Source of the DNA: Salmonella bongori NCTC 12419
Lineage (GTDB): Bacteria; Pseudomonadota; Gammaproteobacteria; Enterobacterales; Enterobacteriaceae
Length of the DNA: 64,000 bases
NCBI RefSeq assembly: GCF_000252995.1
Contig: NC_015761.1
Location: 3,906,001-3,970,000, forward strand
Direction of reading: 5' to 3'
Positions 53,441 through 61,151 of the stretch are shown here, piece after piece (within the stretch, counting starts at the first letter, position 1; each line of letters starts with the position of its first letter). Made by a program: the position numbers and the translations under genes. The notes below the pieces were generated by a model, which ran no database searches, was not told the origin of the DNA, and saw nothing but the letters and a program-made list of their open reading frames with translations.

Positions 53441-54419
53441 CCCCGGTGGCGAGTCGAATACAGTTTGTATGGCCTGCCATCTTCAGACGATTGATGGTGC
53501 TGTCGGCATTTTCTTTACCTTTAACCGGCCCGATAACCACGCGGTTCCAGCCGTTATTGGTGGTAATTTTGGAGTCAAAACCTTCAAAAGCCAGTTGGGC
53601 GCGTACGCTCTCCGCTTGCTCTGCGCCTTTGAACGAACCGCATTGCACCATCCAGCGACGTTCGTCTTTTTTCTCAGCCGTGGCTTTTGGTGCTTCAGGC
53701 GCACGCGTAATTGGCGCGGCTTTTGGCTCTGGCGCGCTGGTATGTGCGGGCGTTTGCAGCAAATCCTGATAGGGCTGCTGTGAAGCTGTTTGTTTCGGCG
53801 GCGGGCTTTGACGCGCAGGTTGCGCAGGAACAGACTGTACCGTACGCGTTTGTGGCTGCTCATTTACCCGCGGCTGCGTTCGTGGTTGCTGGACGGGTTG
53901 CGTTTGAGTCCACTGCTGTTCCGCTTGTTGCTGCGCCTGACGCTGGCGCTGTAGCGTTTGCTGGCGCTGTTCGGGCGTCTGCTCGTTCCACGGCACTTCA
54001 TTAAGCTGCGTTGGCTGTTGACGCATATCCGCCTGCATCTGTGCCAGTAACTGACGCTGCTCGCTGGTGAGCTGATTCGGATTCATGACCTCGCCGCCGG
54101 CAGATGGTTCTGTTGGCGTGCGGACGCCCGGTTGCCGACTTTCCAACTCTTTGATGTAGCGCCAGCGCTCTTCCGGTTTTGGTGGAAGCCCATTGCCGGT
54201 GACTTTCTGGTTTTGTAGTGTTTCGGACTCTTCTTTTTTATGGTGTGTAATGAAGTAAAGGCCGCCGATAAAGGTCACAAGGACGGCCGCCGCAATCGCG
54301 ACCATGGCCGGCGAGACCGCAGGCATGTTGCTTTGCTTCTTCCGTGAGTTCCGTGAGGTGCTCTTTTTGCGCCGCGAAGGAGCCGGTTGGCCGCGACGTA
54401 CATAATCTCGTTGTGCCAC
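53436..54419 (-). CDS. ftsN: Cell division protein FtsN
   Basis: Trigger of septal peptidoglycan synthesis, bitopic inner-membrane protein; 327 residues. A short cytoplasmic tail with RRKKSTSRNSRKK, one transmembrane helix (AVSPAMVAIAAAVLVTFIGGLYFI), a long Gln/Pro-rich periplasmic linker, and a C-terminal SPOR domain (WMVQCGSFKGAEQAESVRAQL to the end) are visible. The GTG start at 54419 matches the E. coli N-terminus AQRDYVRR; an in-frame ATG at 54443 would add eight residues. The linker is longer and differs in repeat content from E. coli (319). Confidence 0.94.
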   Translation of the reverse strand: MAQRDYVRRGQPAPSRRKKSTSRNSRKKQSNMPAVSPAMVAIAAAVLVTFIGGLYFITHHKKEESETLQNQKVTGNGLPPKPEERWRYIKELESRQPGVRTPTEPSAGGEVMNPNQLTSEQRQLLAQMQADMRQQPTQLNEVPWNEQTPEQRQQTLQRQRQAQQQAEQQWTQTQPVQQPRTQPRVNEQPQTRTVQSVPAQPARQSPPPKQTASQQPYQDLLQTPAHTSAPEPKAAPITRAPEAPKATAEKKDERRWMVQCGSFKGAEQAESVRAQLAFEGFDSKITTNNGWNRVVIGPVKGKENADSTINRLKMAGHTNCIRLATGG

Positions 54420-54512
54420 TATCGTTTCGCTGTATTTATTCATTCGTCAGCCCGTCATGTTACTGAAGCGACGGGCCTTTGACCAGACAGGTGAGTCTTA
54501 AAGCTATTTACT

Positions 54513-55538
54513 TTAAGGTAAAGCGCGCGTAGAACCGCGAATAATCAATTCGCAATCCATTAAGCGCGAGCCACTGTTTACATTATGCCCCTGCATTTGA
54601 TCGAGCAACAGCAGCATCGCCTCGCGACCAATGTCAAAACGCGGCTGCGCCACCGTCGTCAGTGGTGGGTCGCAAAACTCGGACAGCGCGATATTGTCAA
54701 AGCCGATAATCGACAAATCGTCAGGCACTTTCAACCCCTGGCGCTTGGCCCAGGAGAGTGCGCCCAGCGCCATCACATCGCTATGACAAAAGACAGCGGT
54801 AGGCGGCAACGGTTGCTCAAGCAACTGTTTTAATGCATTTGCCCCGGCTTCGTAGGTAAAGTCACCACGGGCGATGTAATGCGGATCGACCACAATGCCG
54901 CTGCGTCGTAATGCCTGTACGTAGCCTTGTAAGCGATAGTGGCAGAGCGGCATATCTTCCGGCCCCGCAATGCAACCAATGCGTTGGTGGCCCAGATCCA
55001 GCAGGTAATTCATGGCATTGAACGCGGCGGTAAGGTTATCGATATGTACCGTTGGTAGCTCAAGTTCCGGCGCAAACTCATTCGACATCACCATCGGAGG
55101 CAAATTGCGTTGCTCCTCCACGCTGGCGTCAAAGGGCAACCGGGAACTCAGAAGGACCATGCCGTCAATCTGTTTAGTGATGATGAGATTAAGGAAAGTT
55201 TTTTCTTTCTGGTTTTGATGCGCGCAATCGCCAATCAGCACCAGATATCCCTGTTCTGCAGCGGTCACTTCGATACCGCGAATAATTTCACTGAAGAAGG
55301 GATCGCAAATATCCGGGACAATGACCAGAATCGTACGGGATTCATTTCGTTTTACGTTTCGCCCCATCGACTGCGGAAAATACCCCACTTCAAGCGCGGC
55401 CTGTTCAACCCGGCTACGGGTCGACTGGGAGACTTTATCGGGGTTCATTAACGCGCGGGATACGGTTGCCGTAGAGACTTTCGCCTTCAACGCCACATCC
55501 TTCATCGTAGCGGCAGTAACCTGCTTGTTCGATTTCAC
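54513..55538 (-). CDS. cytR: CytR, LacI-family repressor of nucleoside genes
   Basis: Cytidine-responsive repressor acting with CRP at deo, udp, cdd and nup promoters; 341 residues. The N-terminal HTH is ATMKDVALKAKVSTATVSRALMN; the ligand domain ends in MDCELIIRGSTRALP. The GTG start at 55538 is preferred because GAGGAGA lies six bases upstream and the length equals E. coli CytR; an extended frame to 55718 would run into priA. Confidence 0.96.
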   Translation of the reverse strand: MKSNKQVTAATMKDVALKAKVSTATVSRALMNPDKVSQSTRSRVEQAALEVGYFPQSMGRNVKRNESRTILVIVPDICDPFFSEIIRGIEVTAAEQGYLVLIGDCAHQNQKEKTFLNLIITKQIDGMVLLSSRLPFDASVEEQRNLPPMVMSNEFAPELELPTVHIDNLTAAFNAMNYLLDLGHQRIGCIAGPEDMPLCHYRLQGYVQALRRSGIVVDPHYIARGDFTYEAGANALKQLLEQPLPPTAVFCHSDVMALGALSWAKRQGLKVPDDLSIIGFDNIALSEFCDPPLTTVAQPRFDIGREAMLLLLDQMQGHNVNSGSRLMDCELIIRGSTRALP

Positions 55539-55692
55539 TCTTTCTCCTCGCCTGGGAACTGCTGGCGCAGATCTATCCCTGGTAACACTCATCAAAAACA
55601 TTTTTATCAGATAGTGCGTGGAAGCGGTTACAGAATTTTCATAAAAAGTGTGATGGCTCTTTAATTTTACGATCCGTCTCGCATCGTGAGGG

Positions 55693-57891
55693 CTATCCCT
55701 CAATTGGATCGACGTCAAGAACCCACTTAACTTTTCGTGCCTCAGGAAGCGTATTAATCAACACCAGCGTGCCGCTGATGATGTGTTGCAGGCGAATCCG
55801 CGAAGGATGCTGCAGTAATATTTGCCAGCGATAGCGACCACCACGTTTTGGCGCGAGGGCCGGAACTGGACCTAATAACCATAGTTTATCGTCTGCTAGC
55901 GGGCTGGCCTGAATCAAGTTACGCAGTTGCTGGAGGAAGACCGACGCCTGCTGATTATTATGATCCTCTGCGCGTATAATGACGTGGCTGGTCCATGGTG
56001 GGAGTTGAAGCGATTGCCGTTCCGCCAGCGCCTGTTCCGCAAATGCATCATAGCCTTTATGCAGTAACGTTTGCAGCAGGGGATGCTCAGGATGATGCGT
56101 TTGTAGCACCACTTCACCTTGTTTACCCGCGCGCCCGGCGCGTCCTGAAACCTGAGTGTAGAGCTGGGCAAAACGTTCCGCTGAACGAAAATCGGCGGAA
56201 AAAAGCGCGCCATCGACGTCCAGTAACGCCACCAGAGTGACATCCGGGAAATGATGGCCTTTCGCCAGCATTTGCGTGCCTATCAGGATGCGCGCTCCGC
56301 CACGGTGAACCTCCGCTAAATGCTGCTCCAGCGCGCCTTTGCGACTGGTGGTATCACGGTCGATTCGTGAGATCGGCACGCCGGGGAAGAAGGGCGCCAG
56401 CACCTGTTCCAGTTGTTCCGTCCCTAACCCAACCGGTAGCATATGCGTGGAACCGCAGGAGGGGCACTGGCGCGGCACGGGACGCTGGCTATCGCAGTGG
56501 TGGCAGCGCAGATGATGCTGCGCCTGGTGCAGCGTATAGTAATGATCGCAGCGCGGACACTCCGCAATCCAGCCGCAATCGTGACACAGCAGCGCGGGCG
56601 CGAATCCCCGGCGGTTCAGAAATAAAATCACCTGATTGTCAGCCTGGAGATGTTGGCGCATACGGGCGATAAGGGCGGGGGCGAGTCCTGCCTGGAGACG
56701 CTGGCCTTTTAAATCCAGCACATGCTGCAGGGCTGGTCGAGCGTTGCCCGCGCGTCGCGTCAGGCGCAGCAGCCGATATTTTCTTTGCCGTACGTTGCAG
56801 AGCGTTTCCAGAGCTGGCGTGGCGGAGCCGAGAATAATCGGAATTTGTTCACTATGGGCGCGATACACCGCCAAATCGCGGGCATGGTAGCGCCACCCTT
56901 CCTGCTGTTTATAAGAACTGTCGTGCTCTTCATCGATGACAATGACGCCAAGATTCTTAAACGGCGTAAAAAGCGAGGAACGTGTGCCAATGACAATGGC
57001 CGCTTCGCCGTTTTTTGCTTTCAGCCATGCCGAAAGACGCTCACTATCATTTAGCCCGGAATGCAGCACTTCCACCGGCGCGTTAAAACGTTCGCGAAAA
57101 CGGGCGATTGTTTGCGGCGTCAGGCCGATTTCCGGCACCATCACCAACGCTTGTTTACCCTGCGCGAGGATGTTTTCCAGCACGCTCAGATACACTTCTG
57201 TCTTACCGGAACCCGTGACGCCTGCCAGCAGCCAGGCGGAGAAGCTATCTGATGCGCTGTGAATCGCGCCGACCGCCGTCGCCTGCTCGGTATTGAGCCG
57301 CAGCCGCTCCCCTGCGACGGCATAATGCTCTCGCCAGTCGGTAAACGCAGGTGTTTCACTGGCGAGCTCACAAAGCCCTTTCCGTCGCAGCGTTTGCAGT
57401 GTGGCGTCGGTAAAATCGCATTCAGCCACTTGATAGCGCCAAATCTTGCCTTGCCGTAGCGCCGCCAGCGCCTGCTGTTGCCTTGGCGAACGTTTCAGGC
57501 TGTTAATATCGAGCGCCAGCCCCTCTTCGGTAGCAAACCAGTACCAAAGGGGCGCGTTGCTGGCCGGTTTCCCCTGGCGTAATAAAATCGGTAGGGCGTG
57601 AAACAGAACGTCGCCGATAGGATGGTGGTAGTACTCCGTCGCCCAGAGGAGTAAACGCCAGACGGAGGGGGAAAAGACCGGTTCGTTATCCAGAATTTCA
57701 ATGACCGACTTTAATTCATTAAGCGGTAATTCGCTGTGGTCGCTGACTGAGACGACAATGCCCACACGCTCTTGCTGCTTGCCGAACGGCACGCGTACGC
57801 GGCACCCGGCTTTGACGTCCCAGCCATCCGGCAGCCGGTAATCAAAGGTTCGGGGAAGCGGAACGGGCAAGGCAACGTGCGCGACGGACAT
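55693..57891 (-). CDS. priA: Replication restart helicase PriA
   Basis: 3'-5' superfamily 2 helicase that reloads the replisome at stalled forks; 732 residues as in E. coli. Walker A is LLAGVTGSGKTEVYL, DEEH box VIVIDEEHDSSYKQQ, and the two-zinc cysteine region runs from CHDCGWIAECPRCDHYY to CPSCGST. The start at 57891 matches the E. coli N-terminus; an upstream in-frame extension to 57963 is not conserved. Divergent from rpmE. Confidence 0.98.
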   Translation of the reverse strand: MSVAHVALPVPLPRTFDYRLPDGWDVKAGCRVRVPFGKQQERVGIVVSVSDHSELPLNELKSVIEILDNEPVFSPSVWRLLLWATEYYHHPIGDVLFHALPILLRQGKPASNAPLWYWFATEEGLALDINSLKRSPRQQQALAALRQGKIWRYQVAECDFTDATLQTLRRKGLCELASETPAFTDWREHYAVAGERLRLNTEQATAVGAIHSASDSFSAWLLAGVTGSGKTEVYLSVLENILAQGKQALVMVPEIGLTPQTIARFRERFNAPVEVLHSGLNDSERLSAWLKAKNGEAAIVIGTRSSLFTPFKNLGVIVIDEEHDSSYKQQEGWRYHARDLAVYRAHSEQIPIILGSATPALETLCNVRQRKYRLLRLTRRAGNARPALQHVLDLKGQRLQAGLAPALIARMRQHLQADNQVILFLNRRGFAPALLCHDCGWIAECPRCDHYYTLHQAQHHLRCHHCDSQRPVPRQCPSCGSTHMLPVGLGTEQLEQVLAPFFPGVPISRIDRDTTSRKGALEQHLAEVHRGGARILIGTQMLAKGHHFPDVTLVALLDVDGALFSADFRSAERFAQLYTQVSGRAGRAGKQGEVVLQTHHPEHPLLQTLLHKGYDAFAEQALAERQSLQLPPWTSHVIIRAEDHNNQQASVFLQQLRNLIQASPLADDKLWLLGPVPALAPKRGGRYRWQILLQHPSRIRLQHIISGTLVLINTLPEARKVKWVLDVDPIEG

Positions 57892-58094
57892 GGTATCTTC
57901 CTGACTTGAAATTTCGTCGGGTAGTATACACATTACGATAAGGGAGCGCGGATCAGTTTGCATACGGTGGTCAAATTCTGTATGATTCGCCGCCTTTGGT
58001 GCGTATTGCGAGCATCAAACCCTTTACTATTAACTTCGCGTGGTGTCTGGCGTTAGGGCTGGAAGAGCGACGCGGCCTTACACTGAGGTTCCCC

Positions 58095-58307
58095 ATGAAA
58101 AAAGGTATTCACCCGAATTACGTAGAAATTACTGCAACCTGTTCTTGCGGTAATGTTATCAAAACCCACTCTACCGTGGGCCACGACCTGAACCTGGACG
58201 TGTGCGGCAAATGCCACCCGTTCTTCACTGGTAAGCAGCGTGTTGTTGATACCGGTGGTCGTGTTGAGCGTTTCAACAAACGCTTCAGCATCCCTGGCAG
58301 CAAATAA
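58095..58307 (+). CDS. rpmE: 50S ribosomal protein L31 (zinc form) RpmE
   Basis: 70 residues, typical zinc-containing L31. The zinc cysteines are in [13 protein letters not shown] and [15 protein letters not shown]. The start at 58095 gives [13 protein letters not shown]; the upstream open frame is not conserved. Followed by a strong terminator. Confidence 0.99.
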
Positions 58308-58316
58308 GTTATCGCC

Positions 58317-58348
58317 AGAAAAAAAGCGCCGCAGGGCGCTTTTTTTGT
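58317..58348 (+). terminator. rpmE terminator
   Basis: AAAAAAAGCGCC-GCA-GGGCGCTTTTTTT, near-perfect hairpin with U-tract, nine bases after the rpmE stop; it may serve the convergent lipoprotein gene too. Confidence 0.92.
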
Positions 58349-58351
58349 TTT

Positions 58352-59017
58352 CTACCAGGGATAACAGTATTTGTTCAGACACACTCTGTGATCCTCCACC
58401 GCTTTCATTACGCTTCCTGCCGTGAGTTTTAACGAAGAATGTATTGTCAGTCCCGCGCTTTCCAGCCCCTTCGCTGTCCATGTATTGCAAGTGTTGAGTA
58501 TGCCGTAGCGGCCATTCGCGGCGTAAAACTGGCTATCGCCGTAAATTCCCTGTTTTAACGGAATCAGATTACCCTCTTCGTCACGGGCAAAGCTGCGGCC
58601 CAGATAGCGCATCAGGCTGCTGCGCTGGTTTGTGTCCAGGGATAATGACATTATCTCGCTACCGGCGAAATAACGTTCAGGTTTACCGGAAAACGCGACG
58701 ATGTGCATCACCGCGCCGGATGACCAGAACATGGCCTGGAGCGTAAGCGCGGTGGTTATTTCTTGTGACTGGTAAAAGCCCTTATCGCCCCAGCCGATTT
58801 CATACCACTGCGCCTCCTGAGCGAACCGTTTTTTAAGCTGTGGCAGAACGGTATTAACCTCACGGGCTGGCGCAATAATTCCCGTGTGCCAGCCATGACT
58901 GACGATATAGATTTCCGTCGGGGAAGGCTGTCCGCCTGTCGTGGGGTTTACGGCTTGTGGAAAGGTTGTGCAGCCATATAGCAATAAACTTATCCAGACG
59001 ATAAAAACACGCTTCAT
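58352..59017 (-). CDS. DUF2459 (TIGR02117-type) putative lipoprotein
   Basis: Protein of 221 residues with a lipoprotein signal: MKRVFIVWISLLLYGCTTFP, lipobox LYGC with Cys at residue 16. The body (EIYIVSHGWHTGIIAPAREV near 35-54, EIGWGDKGFYQ, NTCNTWTAKGLESAGL) matches DUF2459, sometimes found near urease genes; the conserved His and Cys suggest an NlpC/P60-like or other thiol hydrolase fold, which is inference. The start at 59017 gives a clean signal peptide. It stands where rpmE is normally followed by yiiX in E. coli. Confidence 0.85.
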   Translation of the reverse strand: MKRVFIVWISLLLYGCTTFPQAVNPTTGGQPSPTEIYIVSHGWHTGIIAPAREVNTVLPQLKKRFAQEAQWYEIGWGDKGFYQSQEITTALTLQAMFWSSGAVMHIVAFSGKPERYFAGSEIMSLSLDTNQRSSLMRYLGRSFARDEEGNLIPLKQGIYGDSQFYAANGRYGILNTCNTWTAKGLESAGLTIHSSLKLTAGSVMKAVEDHRVCLNKYCYPW

Positions 59018-59121
59018 GAAGTACCACCAGCAAAGGCGGGGTATTTTGCGGCGTTTCCCTAATAGCGCCACGCTTATCGGGTCGATATGAAAGTGGTACG
59101 TCATGGATATTTTATATTGCC

Positions 59122-59348
59122 TTAGGTTACCGTACGGGGAGCGCCGTCACTGAAGGCCTCAAAGATATACGGTGTGTTGTTGCGTATGGCCGCCATGCCG
59201 GTATGGCTGTACTTTTAATAGGTTGCCAGTTGCATGGCTTTACTTTGGAAGGGGTGAGCAACCTGGAAAATAATTTCACCGGTTTGTGGCTCCCAGGCAA
59301 AAGTGGTGGCGCAACCAGAAGGCTAAAAACCAGCGAGCCACGATTCAT
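59122..59348 (-). pseudogene. yiiX: Decayed N-terminal remnant of yiiX
   Basis: Reading the minus strand from 59348, MNRGSLVFSLLVAPP then, after a frame change, FAWEPQTGEIIFQVAHPF, SKAMQLAT, an in-frame TAA, KYSHTGMAAIRNNTPYIFEAF match the start of E. coli YiiX (QPQTGDIIFQ, SKAIQLATH, DYSHTGM, KKPYVFEAV). So there is a frameshift in the signal peptide, an internal stop, and loss of the C-terminal two thirds, including the catalytic Cys region. YiiX is a predicted permuted papain-like peptidase. The gap upstream to metJ is otherwise empty. Confidence 0.82.
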
Positions 59349-59406
59349 GGCCTAATGGTTTTATTGCACAATGAAAAAGAGCGGCGAGTGTGCCGCTCTT
59401 TCTATA

Positions 59407-59724
59407 TCAGTATTCCCACGTTTCCGGGTCAATTCCCATCTCACGCATGATCTCTTTTGCCGCTTCCGGGATTTCATCGCTGCGCTCTTTTCGCAGATCG
59501 GCATCATCCGGCAACGGTTGCCCGGTAAAGGCGTGCAGAAATGCTTCACACAACAGCTCGCTGTTGGTGGCGTGGCGCAGGTTGTTCACCTGACGACGCG
59601 TACGTTCATCGGTGAGGATTTTTAACACCTTCAGAGGAATGGAAACCGTAATTTTTTTGACTTGCTCACTCTTCTTACCGTGCTCAGCGTATGGGCTGAT
59701 ATATTCGCCGCTCCATTCAGCCAT
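59407..59724 (-). CDS. metJ: Methionine repressor MetJ
   Basis: Ribbon-helix-helix repressor using S-adenosylmethionine as co-repressor; 105 residues, identical length to E. coli. The beta-strand DNA-contact region [15 protein letters not shown] is near residue 22, and the SAM region follows ([20 protein letters not shown]). The start at 59724 gives [18 protein letters not shown]. Divergent from metB; the met boxes lie between. Confidence 0.99.
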
Positions 59725-59902
59725 GAGATACTTAATCCTCTTCGTCATTAATATTGAGGTCTGAACCTGAGCCCGGACCATAATTGCGCGTAGTTTACCG
59801 TAGTGGCGCGGCCCTGACACGAAGTTAGCGGTCGCAGATGTGCGCTAATGCATATAATTTTAACGGCTATTTGCGGTTTGCTCAATCTATACGCAAAGAA
59901 GT

Positions 59903-59934
59903 TTAGATGTCCAGATGTATTGACGTCTATTGTG
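59903..59934. promoter_or_regulatory. Array of MetJ met boxes
   Basis: Tandem eight-base boxes TTAGATGT, CCAGATGT, ATTGACGT, CTATTGTG, related to the consensus AGACGTCT, between metJ and metB. MetJ dimers bind such arrays cooperatively and repress both genes. Confidence 0.85.
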
Positions 59935-59988
59935 GTAGTGGTTAATCTGTGGCCTGACGTTCACCGACTCAGCCAGGAATATCTTCAT

Positions 59989-61149
59989 ATGACGCGTAAA
60001 CAGGCCACTATTGCAGTGCGTAGCGGATTAAACGACGACGAACAGTACGGCTGCGTTGTGCCGCCAATCCATCTTTCCAGTACCTATAACTTTACCGGTT
60101 TCAATGAGCCGCGCGCGCATGATTATTCCCGTCGTGGCAATCCCACGCGCGATGTGGTTCAGCGCGCGCTGGCGGAGCTGGAAGGTGGCGCGGGCGCAAT
60201 ATTGACCAATACCGGCATGTCGGCGATTCATCTGGTCACGACCGTTTTCCTTAAGCCGGGGGATTTGCTGGTCGCGCCGCATGACTGCTACGGCGGCAGT
60301 TATCGTCTGTTTGACAGTCTGGCGGCACGTGGCTGTTATCGTGTTCGGTTTGTCGATCAGAGCGATGAACGTGCGTTACACGCGGCGCTGCAGGAAAAAC
60401 CGAAACTGGTGTTGGTAGAAAGTCCAAGTAATCCATTGTTACGGGTGGTGGATATTGCGAAAATCTGTCGGCTGGCGCGCGAGGCGGGCGCAGTGAGCGT
60501 TGTTGATAACACGTTTTTAAGCCCGGCGTTGCAAAATCCGCTGGCATTGGGCGCCGATCTGGTGTTGCATTCATGCACGAAATATCTCAACGGTCATTCG
60601 GATGTCGTGGCTGGTGTGGTGATTGCTAAAGATCCGGAAATTGTCACCGAGCTGGCATGGTGGGCGAACAATATTGGCGTCACTGGCGGGGCGTTTGATA
60701 GCTATCTGCTACTGCGTGGTTTACGCACGCTGTCACCGCGTATGGAGGTCGCCCAGCGTAATGCGCAGGCGATTGTGGATTACCTGCAAACACAGCCGCT
60801 GGTGAAGAAACTGTATCATCCGTCGTTACCGGATAATCAGGGACATGAGATCGCCGCGCGCCAGCAAAAAGGCTTTGGCGCAATGTTAAGTTTTGAACTG
60901 GATGGAGATGAGGAGACGCTGCGTCGTTTTCTTGGCGGACTGTCGCTGTTTACGCTGGCGGAATCTTTAGGGGGAGTGGAAAGTTTGATCTCTCACGCTG
61001 CGACCATGACACATGCTGGTATGTCGCCACAGGCGCGTGCCGCCGCCGGGATCTCCGAAACGTTACTGCGTATTTCCACCGGTATTGAAGATGGCGAAGA
61101 TTTAATTGCCGACCTGGAAAATGGCTTCCGGGCTGCAAACAAGGGGTAA
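59989..61149 (+). CDS. metB: Cystathionine gamma-synthase MetB
   Basis: PLP enzyme joining O-succinylhomoserine and cysteine to cystathionine; 386 residues as in E. coli. Motifs: YSRRGNPTRDVVQRALAELEGG, LTNTGMSAIHLV, VDNTFLSPALQNPLALGADLV and the PLP lysine in HSCTKYLNGHSDVVAG. The start at 59989 (MTRKQATIAVRSG) is the conserved one. Two bases separate its stop from metL, so one operon. Confidence 0.99.
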   Translation: MTRKQATIAVRSGLNDDEQYGCVVPPIHLSSTYNFTGFNEPRAHDYSRRGNPTRDVVQRALAELEGGAGAILTNTGMSAIHLVTTVFLKPGDLLVAPHDCYGGSYRLFDSLAARGCYRVRFVDQSDERALHAALQEKPKLVLVESPSNPLLRVVDIAKICRLAREAGAVSVVDNTFLSPALQNPLALGADLVLHSCTKYLNGHSDVVAGVVIAKDPEIVTELAWWANNIGVTGGAFDSYLLLRGLRTLSPRMEVAQRNAQAIVDYLQTQPLVKKLYHPSLPDNQGHEIAARQQKGFGAMLSFELDGDEETLRRFLGGLSLFTLAESLGGVESLISHAATMTHAGMSPQARAAAGISETLLRISTGIEDGEDLIADLENGFRAANKG

Positions 61150-61151
61150 AC

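Noticed and set aside
55538..55718. N-terminal extension of CytR
   Set aside because: The extra 60 residues are not CytR-like, run over the priA end, and lack an RBS, whereas GTG at 55538 has a strong one.
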